64,000 nt of DNA, from contig NZ_MVHF01000032.1 of assembly GCF_002086485.1 (NCBI RefSeq), positions 1-64,000 of the forward strand, in the 5' to 3' direction. This DNA comes from Mycobacterium aquaticum. Lineage in GTDB: Bacteria > Actinomycetota > Actinomycetes > Mycobacteriales > Mycobacteriaceae. Under the pieces are notes generated by a model. It was not told the DNA's origin. It worked only from the letters and a program-made list of their open reading frames with translations, and did not search any database. The translations under genes were made by a program, and so were the position numbers. Shown piece after piece: positions 32,520 through 40,176 of this stretch (within the stretch, counting starts at the first letter, position 1; every line of letters starts with the position of its first letter).

Positions 32520-33773
32520 TCAGACGTAGCGATCACGCCCGGCCAGCGCTCCGGCGACCATCTGCACCGAATAGACCACCAGCACCATGATCCACGGCAC
32601 CGTCCACCCCGCCGTCGTCTCGTGCAGCAGGCCGAACAGGAAGGGGCCCGTCGAGGCGATCAGATAGCCCAGCCCCTGCACCATCCCGGACAACCGGGCG
32701 GTGTCCTCGGCGTTGCGGGCGCGCAGCGCAATCACGGTGAGCCCCAACGAGAACACGCTCATCCCGATGCCGACCAGGATGCTCCACAGCAGCGGCGAGA
32801 ACGCCGGATCGACGAGCAGACCGACCATGCCGATGAAACCGAGCACCCCGAGTCCGACGATCCATCCGCTCTGGTTCTTCTGACGCGCGGCCAGTGGCGG
32901 GATGATCAGGCTGATCGGCACGGCCAGTACCGAGACCAGGCCCAGCAGCAGGCCGGCGTCGCTCTTGCTGACGCCGTTGTCGATGAAGACCTCGGGCAGC
33001 CAGCCCATCACGATGTAGGCCAGAAACGCCTGGCAGCCGAAGAACAGTGTCACGGTCCAGGCCAGCGGGCTGCGCAACAGAGAGCGACCGCGGCTCTGAC
33101 CAGTCGGGGCGGCAGTGCGTGCCCCGCGAATGGCCCGCGATGCGGGCACCCAGAGCAGCAGCGCGAGTACGGCCAGCAAGACCCAGCTACCCACGGCCGG
33201 GCGCCACCCGCCGAGCACCGGCTCCAGCGGCGGGGTGATGGCCGAGCCCAGCGCCCCGCCACCCTGCAGGGCCGCGGTGTACACGCCGGTCATCAGGCCG
33301 ATCTGGGCCGGGAAGGAGCCTTTGATGACCACCGGGATGAGCACGTTGACCAGGGCGATTCCGGCGCTGGCGACCAGTGTGCCGCCGATGACGACGTACT
33401 GGCCGTCCAGCACGCGCACCACCAGGCCGACGCTGAGGACAACGAGCGCCAGCGATATCGCGTTGCCGAGGCCGACGCGGCGGGCCAGCCACGGCGCGGC
33501 CATCCCGGCGGCGGCGAAACACAGCACGGGCAGCGTGGTCAGGGCGCCGGCCCAGATGGCCGACGCGCCCAGCGCTGCACGCATCTCACCCAGCAACGGA
33601 CCGACGCTGGTGATCGCCGGCCGCAGGTTCAGCGCCGTGAGGACCACGGCGACGACCAGCAGTGCTCCGCCTGCGGCCATCGCGGCTGGACGAAGCTCCA
33701 CCGCGCCGTCGAGTTCGAGTTCGAGATCGTGCTCATAGGTATGTTGCGGATTGCTCTGCACGTTCTGAGTCAC
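32520..33773 (-). CDS. CynX/NimT-type MFS transporter
   Basis: 417 residues from GTG 33773. Twelve membrane helices are expected; the first-helix region LNLRPAITSVGPLLGEMR is the hallmark of the CynX/NimT branch (cyanate, 2-nitroimidazole and related transporters). A 43-residue acidic N-terminal stretch precedes helix 1. Substrate unknown. The gene is divergent from a GntR regulator with only 47 bases between starts and a palindrome in between, which suggests regulation by that protein. It ends 43 bases upstream of the aroG leader peptide start. Confidence 0.88.
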   Translation of the reverse strand: MTQNVQSNPQHTYEHDLELELDGAVELRPAAMAAGGALLVVAVVLTALNLRPAITSVGPLLGEMRAALGASAIWAGALTTLPVLCFAAAGMAAPWLARRVGLGNAISLALVVLSVGLVVRVLDGQYVVIGGTLVASAGIALVNVLIPVVIKGSFPAQIGLMTGVYTAALQGGGALGSAITPPLEPVLGGWRPAVGSWVLLAVLALLLWVPASRAIRGARTAAPTGQSRGRSLLRSPLAWTVTLFFGCQAFLAYIVMGWLPEVFIDNGVSKSDAGLLLGLVSVLAVPISLIIPPLAARQKNQSGWIVGLGVLGFIGMVGLLVDPAFSPLLWSILVGIGMSVFSLGLTVIALRARNAEDTARLSGMVQGLGYLIASTGPFLFGLLHETTAGWTVPWIMVLVVYSVQMVAGALAGRDRYV

Positions 33774-33790
33774 TCGGCTATGATGCCATA

Positions 33791-33807
33791 CATCCCATGA
33801 TTGGATG
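33791..33807. promoter_or_regulatory. Candidate GntR operator between MFS and gntR genes
   Basis: CATCCCATGATTGGATG: the 8-base arms match at 7 positions around a central G. It occupies the middle of the 47-base divergent gap, where one regulator could control both promoters. Confidence 0.5.
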
Positions 33808-33820
33808 AAAGGATTTTCAC

Positions 33821-34486
33821 GTGCCGCTTGTCACAACCCGGCGAACCGGCCTGGTTGACCAGGTGATCGAGCAGCTGCGCGCGTCCGTCAGCTCCGGAGA
33901 ATGGCCGGTCAACACGAAGATCCCCACCGAACCCGAGCTCGTGGAGGCGCTGGGAGTCGGCCGCAACACCGTCCGCGAGGCGATCCGGGCCCTCGCCCAC
34001 AGCGGCATCTTCGAGGTCCGCCAGGGCGATGGCACCTACGTACGCGCCACCAGCGAGGTTTCCGGCGCACTGCGCAGACTCTGCGGATCCGAGCTGCGGG
34101 AGGTGCTGCAGGTCCGGCGTTGCCTGGAGGTCGAAGGCGCCCGGCTGGCGGCGACCGCCCGCACTGAGCAAGACCTGACCGAGCTGCGCGCATTCCTGAA
34201 TCGTCGCGACATCGCATCCGATGACGACTTCGCGCACGTGGATACCGAATTCCACCTCGCCGTGGTGCGCGCGTCCCACAACACCGTGCTCATCGAGCTC
34301 TACCGCGGGCTCACCGAGGCCATCCTGGCCAGCGTCGCCGCCACGAGTCGCACCCCACACGCCCGCTCCATTCCACACGACGGGCTGGTCGAGGCCATCG
34401 CCGCGGGCGAGGTCGACCGCGCAGGCGACGAGGCCAGCGGTTTCCTCGACGAGCTGCTGGCACAGGTGCCGGCTCAGGACTGCTGA
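33821..34486 (+). CDS. GntR-family (FadR/FCD) regulator divergent from MFS transporter
   Basis: 221 residues from GTG 33821 with AAAGGA upstream. Winged helix in the first 75 residues (IPTEPELVEALGVGRNTVRE and the wing VRQGDGTYV), then a compact FCD domain with D and H in DTEFHLAV, and later H residues in IPHDGLVEAI. The ligand is unknown; the divergent CynX-type transporter is the likely target. Ends 7 bases from the convergent histidine kinase gene. Confidence 0.9.
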   Translation: MPLVTTRRTGLVDQVIEQLRASVSSGEWPVNTKIPTEPELVEALGVGRNTVREAIRALAHSGIFEVRQGDGTYVRATSEVSGALRRLCGSELREVLQVRRCLEVEGARLAATARTEQDLTELRAFLNRRDIASDDDFAHVDTEFHLAVVRASHNTVLIELYRGLTEAILASVAATSRTPHARSIPHDGLVEAIAAGEVDRAGDEASGFLDELLAQVPAQDC

Positions 34487-34493
34487 GAGCCGG

Positions 34494-35891
34494 TCAGAAG
34501 GGCGAATCGTCGGCGGGCGAATGAATGATCGGCAACCGCAACAGCAACCGCGCCCCGCCGATCGGACTGGCCTCCAAAGACGCTGTGCCACCGTGCAATT
34601 CAGCTTGCTGAGCAACGAGCGCCAACCCCAGCCCCGAGCCGGAGCGCGAGGCCGTCGTCCCCCGCGCGAACCGCCCGAACACCTCGGCCCGTTCCGCCTC
34701 CGGCACCCCGGATCCGTTGTCGTCGACCACGATCTGCACGTCGTCGGCGGAACGCACTGCGCTGAGCCGGATTTCGGTCGCTCCGCCATGTTTGACCGCG
34801 TTGGCGATGGCGTTGTCGATCACCAGCCGCAGGCCGGCAGGCATGCCTTGCATCACCACGGTCGGAGACGGCATCAGGGTCGCCCGCAGCCCCGGATAGA
34901 CCCGCAGGGCGTCGTGCGCGGCACGGTCCAGCAGCTCGGTGACGTCGACGGGCACGAAGTCCTCGACAGTGGTCAATTCGCCTTGCGCCAGCCGCTCCAG
35001 CGCCGTGAGGGTGGCCTCGATGCGGCTCTGGGTGCGCATCACGTCGCCGATCACCTCGTGGCGCTGTTCAGGGGTCATGTCCAGGGTGTAGAGGACTTCG
35101 AGGTTGGTCCGCATGGCGGTGAGCGGGGTCCGCAGTTCGTGCGACGCGACTGCGGCGAAATCGCGGGCCGATTCCAGCGCGGCCTTCGTGCGTTCCTGTT
35201 CGTTGCCGATGCGGTCGAGCATGCCCTCCACGGCCTCGGCGATCTCCACGGCCTCGCGCACGCCGCGCACCTGGACCTCGTCGGGCTTCGACTGAGCGTT
35301 GATGGCGCGGGCCTGCTGAGCGAGCAGCCGGAACGGCGTGATCATCACCAACGAGATCATCCAGCCGACAACGACCGTGCCTCCGATGACTCCGGCACAG
35401 ATCAGGATCACCCGCAGATGCAGTTCGTCGATGCGGCGCTGGGTTTCGGCCAGCGGAGCACCAAGAGCGATGGACGCCGGCCCCGCGGTGAAGGTCCGTA
35501 CCCGGTACTCGACCCCGTCGATCGTGGTGTTGGCGTAGCCGTTGTCCAACTGCGGCAACACGATATTGCTGGGCACCGAGACGGTGACCCCGCCGATGTG
35601 CGCGGTGCGCACCAGTCCCCCGCCGTCGGGCGCGGACGTGTCGTCCCCGGCCTGCCGGGGGCTGTTCAACAGCGTGCTCAGATCGCCCAGGCTGCTCAGC
35701 GAATCCAGCCGCCGGTCGAGCTGGCTGTACTGGTCATTGGTCACGCCGAGCCACACCCAGGTGCCGAGGGTGAGGACGAGGATCACGACGGAAAGCGCCG
35801 CGACGATCACGATGCTGCGCAGCGACAACACCCGCATCACCGGCCGAAGGATCGGCCGGAGCAGCTGGATCACGCGGTCTTCGAAGTTCAT
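34494..35891 (-). CDS. PrrB-like sensor histidine kinase without an adjacent response regulator
   Basis: 465 residues. Helix 1 (about 26-50), a periplasmic loop (51-158), helix 2 (about 159-185), HAMP-like linker, then the kinase core: H251 in VASHELRTPLTAM, N box IDNAIANAVKHGG, G1 VVDDNGSGVP and G2 GSGLGLAL. Across the kinase core it reads very like PrrB (Rv0902c). Neither neighbour is a response regulator (GntR on one side, clpC2 on the other), so it is an orphan or partners a regulator elsewhere such as PrrA. Divergent from clpC2 across 107 bases. Confidence 0.9.
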   Translation of the reverse strand: MNFEDRVIQLLRPILRPVMRVLSLRSIVIVAALSVVILVLTLGTWVWLGVTNDQYSQLDRRLDSLSSLGDLSTLLNSPRQAGDDTSAPDGGGLVRTAHIGGVTVSVPSNIVLPQLDNGYANTTIDGVEYRVRTFTAGPASIALGAPLAETQRRIDELHLRVILICAGVIGGTVVVGWMISLVMITPFRLLAQQARAINAQSKPDEVQVRGVREAVEIAEAVEGMLDRIGNEQERTKAALESARDFAAVASHELRTPLTAMRTNLEVLYTLDMTPEQRHEVIGDVMRTQSRIEATLTALERLAQGELTTVEDFVPVDVTELLDRAAHDALRVYPGLRATLMPSPTVVMQGMPAGLRLVIDNAIANAVKHGGATEIRLSAVRSADDVQIVVDDNGSGVPEAERAEVFGRFARGTTASRSGSGLGLALVAQQAELHGGTASLEASPIGGARLLLRLPIIHSPADDSPF

Positions 35892-35950
35892 CGGCGCTTA
35901 TCTTGCCCGATCACCGGCTCGCTTCACCCATCCATCAACACCGCACGCGC

Positions 35951-35995
35951 GTCAACCTGAGGTTGACGCACACCGATCGTCAACCTAGAGTTGAC
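35951..35995 (+). promoter_or_regulatory. Leaderless clpC2 promoter covered by two palindromic operators
   Basis: Operator 1, GTCAACCTGAGGTTGAC (35951-35967), is a perfect 17-base palindrome; operator 2, GTCAACCTAGAGTTGAC (35979-35995), is the same site with two changes, centred 28 bases away. A -35 box TTGACG (35963-35968) lies at the end of operator 1, and the -10 box TAGAGT (35986-35991) lies in operator 2, with a 17-base spacer. The -10 ends seven bases before ATG 35999, so the transcript is probably leaderless and both operators would block RNA polymerase. Confidence 0.75.
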
Positions 35996-35998
35996 GCC

Positions 35999-36736
35999 AT
36001 GAGCGAGCCCGTCAAGATCACCAACCCCGTCCGCCTCGACGACCTCATACACGCCATCAAGCAGGCGCATTCCGAACCCCTCGAACAGCTCACCGACGCC
36101 GTCATCGCCGCCGACGCCCTCGGCGAGATCTCCGATCACCTCATCGGCCACTTCGTCGACCAGGCCCGCCGCTCGGGAGCGTCCTGGACCGACATCGGCA
36201 AGTGCATGGGCGTCACCAAGCAGGCGGCCCAGAAACGCTTCGTCCCCAAAGTCCCCGACTTCGATCCGGCCGCACTGGACCCCAACGCTGGCTTCGGCCG
36301 GTTCACCCCGCGGGCCCGCAACGTCGTGGTCGCCTCACAGAACGCCGCCCACGGGGCGGGCAACGCCGAGATCACCGCCGACCATCTGCTGCTCGCATTG
36401 TTCAGCGAGCCCGACGGGCTGGCCGCCAAACTGCTCTCCGGTCAGGGCGTCGATGCCGACGGGGTCCGTGGCGCCATCACCCTGCCGCCACGGGCTCCCG
36501 AGGTGCCCGCCCTCATCCCGTTCAGCGCCACCGCCAAGAAGGCCCTCGAGCTGACCTTCCGCCAGGCACTTCGCTTGGGCCACAACTACATCGGCACCGA
36601 GCACATCCTGTTGGCGTTGTTCGAGGCGGAGCCCGACGACGGTGCGCTGCACCGGCTGGGCGTGGACCCACAGCGGTTGGAAACCGACCTGGCCGCGGCG
36701 TTGGAGCCGTTCATAAAGAAGAACGGGAATGAATGA
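35999..36736 (+). CDS. clpC2: ClpC2: HTH plus Clp N-domain protein without AAA module
   Basis: 245 residues. The N-terminal 85 residues contain a helix-turn-helix-like segment (ASWTDIGKCMGVTKQAAQKRF, about 62-82 by eye), followed by two Clp N repeats (FTPRARNVVVASQNAAHGAG and FSATAKKALELTFRQALRLG) as in the N domain of ClpC1, and no ATPase. Such proteins bind ClpC1 ligands and have been proposed to buffer ClpC1-targeting antibiotics. The HTH together with the twin operators over its own promoter strongly suggests autoregulation. Homologous to Rv2667. Confidence 0.92.
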   Translation: MSEPVKITNPVRLDDLIHAIKQAHSEPLEQLTDAVIAADALGEISDHLIGHFVDQARRSGASWTDIGKCMGVTKQAAQKRFVPKVPDFDPAALDPNAGFGRFTPRARNVVVASQNAAHGAGNAEITADHLLLALFSEPDGLAAKLLSGQGVDADGVRGAITLPPRAPEVPALIPFSATAKKALELTFRQALRLGHNYIGTEHILLALFEAEPDDGALHRLGVDPQRLETDLAAALEPFIKKNGNE

Positions 36737-36760
36737 GGCCGCCCCGCCGTAGCACTGGGC

Positions 36761-37186
36761 GTGAAGCTCAACGATGCCGCACGTGAACTCATCGGATCCG
36801 GCGCCGATGCCACCCTCGTCACGCTGAACCCGGACGGCAGCCCGCAGGTCACCCTGGTGTGGGTCGCGCTGCAGTCCACACCCGAGGGCGACGAGCTGGT
36901 GACCGCGCACCTCGCCGAGCACAAGAAGGTGCGCAACGTCCGCCGTGATCCGCGGGTCGCGCTGACGATCGTCGACCCCGGTCACGTCGGCCAGGTGATG
37001 CGCCCGTACCTCGCGATCACTGGCACCGCCCGCATCGTCGAAGGCGGCGCGCCCGAACTGCTCGCGGAGCTGGCGCAGACCCTGGCCTCCCCGGATGCGG
37101 CGTTCCCACCGGCGGACGCCCCGCCCGGCTGGCTGACGCGGATCCGCATCGACAAGGTCGGCGGCGTCGGCCCCTGGGCGTCCTGA
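36761..37186 (+). CDS. PPOX-class F420-dependent oxidoreductase family protein
   Basis: 141 residues from GTG 36761. Split-barrel flavin/F420-binding fold: ATLVTLNPDGSPQVTLVWVA, HKKVRNVRRDPRVALTI and the YLAITGTARIVEGG segment are the family hallmarks. Likely binds F420 (FDOR-B group), but cofactor and substrate cannot be proven from sequence. Located 24 bases after clpC2, perhaps cotranscribed with it. Confidence 0.85.
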   Translation: MKLNDAARELIGSGADATLVTLNPDGSPQVTLVWVALQSTPEGDELVTAHLAEHKKVRNVRRDPRVALTIVDPGHVGQVMRPYLAITGTARIVEGGAPELLAELAQTLASPDAAFPPADAPPGWLTRIRIDKVGGVGPWAS

Positions 37187-37224
37187 CCGCCAACCCGCTG
37201 TAACACGTTCCAGTCTGTGCGATC

Positions 37225-37761
37225 ATGCCTGGCATGTCTCGCTGGCTTGCGCTCCTGTTCTCGGTCGTGACGACTGTCGCCGCTTTCGCCGCCGCACCGG
37301 CCGCTGCCGCCGAGGACACGCCGATCGGCCAGATCGGGCAGACCCTGCGCGTGAACTTCAACGGCATCGTCGCCGACGTCACAGTGCACGACGTCCTCGC
37401 CAGCGATGTCCCACCCGGCTGGGGCTGGAACGGCTCGCCCCGGTGGCGCGCGCAGGGCAGTCCGTGGCGGGCACCGGTGACCATCACCACCATCCAGGCG
37501 CCCAACCCGTACGCCATGGCCCTTGCGTTCACCTTCGACGGCGTCACGCCGTACGCGGACGCCTACACGTCCAAGCACACCGATGCACCCGACGCGCTGG
37601 AGAACGTGTTGCGCAACGCTCCGCCCGGGGCCACCGTCAACGGCGACGTGTACTGGGACGTCTACCGCGCGTTGGTCACCAACGTCGTGCTGATCAATCC
37701 GCAGACCGGCAAGCACCTGGCGCAGTGGAACCTCTGGCAGCCGGGCGCGCCGCTGCCGTGA
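37225..37761 (+). CDS. Exported protein resembling Rv2668 (MPT63-like)
   Basis: 178 residues. A Sec signal peptide (about 1-30, ending APAAAAEDT) precedes a beta-rich domain with GQTLRVNFNGIVADVTVHDVL, NGDVYWDVY and ending HLAQWNLWQPG. The layout resembles the immunoglobulin-like MPT63/DUF1942 family of secreted mycobacterial proteins. Function unknown. Its stop overlaps the GNAT start (GTGA), so the two are coupled. Confidence 0.82.
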   Translation: MPGMSRWLALLFSVVTTVAAFAAAPAAAAEDTPIGQIGQTLRVNFNGIVADVTVHDVLASDVPPGWGWNGSPRWRAQGSPWRAPVTITTIQAPNPYAMALAFTFDGVTPYADAYTSKHTDAPDALENVLRNAPPGATVNGDVYWDVYRALVTNVVLINPQTGKHLAQWNLWQPGAPLP

Positions 37762-38306
37762 CCGCGATGAGCAGGGGCGCTGTCGTCGTCGATCAGGCGC
37801 GCCGCGCCGATCTGCCCGAGCTGGCGGCCGTCGCGGCCGCGACGTTCCCGCTGGCCTGTCCGCCGTCGTCGACCCCGGAGAACATCGCCGCGTTCATCGC
37901 CGAGAATCTCTCCGAAGCGCGGTTCGGTGACTACCTCGGTGACCCGGAGCGGATCGTGCTCGTCGCCAGGGATGGAGAGGCAATCGCCGGGTACGCCATG
38001 CTGATTCGCGGTGTTCCCGACGACGACGATGTGCAGCGCGCCGTCGTGGCCCGCCCCGCGATCGAGCTGTCCAAGATCTATGTGCTGCCCGAGCGGCACG
38101 GCGCGGGTGCGGCCGCCGCGTTGGTGGCAGAGGCGCTGCAGCTGGCCACAACGCAGGGCTTCTCCTCGGTGTGGCTGGGTGTCAATCAGAAAAACGAACG
38201 CGCCCAGCGCTTTTACCGCAAGCACGGCTTTACGGTCAACGGCACCAAGACGTTTCGTCTTGGCGCAGGCATCGAGAACGACTACGTGATGGTGCGGCCG
38301 GTCTGA
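37758..38306 (+). CDS. GNAT-family N-acetyltransferase (Rv2669-like)
   Basis: 182 residues from GTG 37758, overlapping the previous stop; ATG 37767 is an alternative. The acetyl-CoA site is the IELSKIYVLPERHGAGAAAA segment (motif A) followed by WLGVNQKNERAQRFYRKHGF (motif B), which is the typical small-molecule or peptide N-acetyltransferase ending. Substrate unknown. The last 25 bases overlap the convergent ZapE-like gene. Confidence 0.88.
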   Translation: MTAMSRGAVVVDQARRADLPELAAVAAATFPLACPPSSTPENIAAFIAENLSEARFGDYLGDPERIVLVARDGEAIAGYAMLIRGVPDDDDVQRAVVARPAIELSKIYVLPERHGAGAAAALVAEALQLATTQGFSSVWLGVNQKNERAQRFYRKHGFTVNGTKTFRLGAGIENDYVMVRPV

Positions 38307-39343
38307 TCGGCCTGCTGGGCCGCGGCGGTCAGGGCGAGAAGGCGCGAGGTGGCCCGCAGATACTTCTTCCGGAACCCGCCGGCGAGCATCTCGGCGCTGA
38401 AGATCGTGTCCAGCTTGGTTCCCGAGGCCAGCACCGGGATGCCCGCGTCGTAGAGCCGGTCGGTCAGCGCCACCAGGCGCAGCGCCACACTCTGATCGTC
38501 GATCGGGTGCACGCCGGTGATGAACACCTCGGACACCCCTTCGATGAGGGCCTGATAACGCGACGGATGCATGGTCGCCAGGTGCGCGCACAAGGCGTCG
38601 AAACCGTCGAGTGTGGCGCCGGGCTTGGCTTCCGCGCGGTCCGCCACCTGGGTGTCGGTGAGCGGCTCGGGGGCAGGCGGCAGATCGCGATGACGATAGT
38701 CAGGGCCCTCGATGCGCACGGTCGTGAAGATCTGCGCCAACGTGTTGATCTCCCGCAGGAAGTCCTGCGCGGCGAACCGGCCCTCGCCGAGTTGCTCGGG
38801 CAGCGTGTTGGAGGTCGCCGCGATCGACACGCCACGCTCGACCAGTGCCGAGAGCAGACGTGAGATCAGCGTCGTGTTGCCCGGGTCGTCGAGCTCGAAC
38901 TCGTCGATGCAGACCACCACGTAGTTGGCCAGCAGGTCGATGCACTCGTTGTAGCCGAACACGCCGGCCAGCTGGGTGAGTTCACCGAACGTCGCGAACG
39001 CCGTCGGCGCCTCGCCCAAAGCCGACAGCGTGTAATACGTCGACGCCAGCAGGTGGGTCTTGCCGACACCGAACCCGCCGTCGAGGTAGAGCCCCACGCC
39101 GGGCAGCACCTCACGCTTGCCGAACAGCTTCTTCTTCCCGGCCCGCCGCACCGCGGCCTGCTCGCAGAACTGCCGGCACGACTGCACTGCCGCGGCCTGC
39201 GACGGCTCCGCCGGGTCGGGCCGGTACGTGTCGAAGCTGACGTCGGCGAACGTCGGGGGTGGGATCAACTGCGCCACCAACCGCTCGGGCGTGACGGTGG
39301 GGTGCCGATCGGCAAGATGAGCGACGTCGCTGGACCCGTGCAT
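38282..39343 (-). CDS. zapE: AFG1/ZapE-type ATPase (Rv2670c-like)
   Basis: 353 residues. P-loop ATPase: Walker A GGFGVGKTHL, Walker B VVCIDEFELDDP and sensor SNTLPEQL. Proteobacterial ZapE links to Z-ring stability and AFG1 to membrane protein turnover; in mycobacteria the role is untested. The symbol is transferred by family. Divergent from the reductase gene across 34 bases. Confidence 0.88.
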   Translation of the reverse strand: MHGSSDVAHLADRHPTVTPERLVAQLIPPPTFADVSFDTYRPDPAEPSQAAAVQSCRQFCEQAAVRRAGKKKLFGKREVLPGVGLYLDGGFGVGKTHLLASTYYTLSALGEAPTAFATFGELTQLAGVFGYNECIDLLANYVVVCIDEFELDDPGNTTLISRLLSALVERGVSIAATSNTLPEQLGEGRFAAQDFLREINTLAQIFTTVRIEGPDYRHRDLPPAPEPLTDTQVADRAEAKPGATLDGFDALCAHLATMHPSRYQALIEGVSEVFITGVHPIDDQSVALRLVALTDRLYDAGIPVLASGTKLDTIFSAEMLAGGFRKKYLRATSRLLALTAAAQQADQTGRTIT

Positions 39344-39377
39344 GCAGGCAGCGTAACGACGTGCTCAAATTCTGCTT

Positions 39378-40151
39378 ATGTCCGATGACATCGCTGGGAC
39401 ACAGCTCACAGTGCTCGGGCCGCTCGACACCGTCGACGATCCCCGGGTCCGCGAGCTCTACGCCTACCCCGATGATCTGCAGCGGTGCTGGGTGCGCGCC
39501 AACATGATCGCCAGCCTGGACGGGGGTGCGACGTCGGACGGAAAGTCGGGCGGACTGGGCGGGCCGGGTGACCGCGCGCTGTTTCACATCATGCGCGAAG
39601 CAGCCGACGTGATCCTGATGGGCGCGGCCACGGTCCGCATCGAGAACTACTCGGGCGTCCAACTGTCCGCCGCGCAACGGGAGGCCCGGCAGGAGCGCGG
39701 CCAGGCCGAGGTACCCCCGATCGCGGTCATCACCGCGTCGGCCAACCTCGATCACGACTCGTTGTTCTTCACGCGCACCGACGTGGCTCCCCTGATTCTC
39801 ACGTGCACCAACACCGTCCATGACGCGCGGCACCGGCTGGGCGCGGTGGCAGAGGTGATCGACGCCTCGGGAAGCGACCCCGGGCGGGTCGACGCTGTCG
39901 TGGCGCTGCGGATCCTCGCCGAACGCAAACTGTTCCGGGTGCTGACCGAGGGCGGACCGCAGCTGTTGAGCACGCTGATCGAGAACCATCTGCTCGACGA
40001 ACTGTGTCTGACGGTGGCGCCGCTGCTCATCGGCGGGGTCGCGCGCCGCATCGCCACCGGCCCCGGCCAGGTGCACGCCCAGATGCGTCCGGCACACCTG
40101 CTCACCGACCACGACGGTTTCCTGTACACGCGTTACGTCCGCGGTCGCTGA
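39378..40151 (+). CDS. RibD C-terminal-type reductase (Rv2671-like)
   Basis: 257 residues, a stand-alone RibD-C/DHFR-like fold. Conserved segments: VRANMIASLDGGATSDGKSG, DVILMGAATVRIENY, and VLTEGGPQLLSTLIENHLLDE with the NADPH-binding GGP. It resembles the pyrimidine reductase of riboflavin synthesis but without a deaminase domain; the Rv2671 homologue has been linked to dihydrofolate reductase-like activity (from memory). Neighbour order is conserved in mycobacteria. Confidence 0.88.
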   Translation: MSDDIAGTQLTVLGPLDTVDDPRVRELYAYPDDLQRCWVRANMIASLDGGATSDGKSGGLGGPGDRALFHIMREAADVILMGAATVRIENYSGVQLSAAQREARQERGQAEVPPIAVITASANLDHDSLFFTRTDVAPLILTCTNTVHDARHRLGAVAEVIDASGSDPGRVDAVVALRILAERKLFRVLTEGGPQLLSTLIENHLLDELCLTVAPLLIGGVARRIATGPGQVHAQMRPAHLLTDHDGFLYTRYVRGR

Positions 40152-40176
40152 CGGACCTATCGCTACTGTGGTGGCC

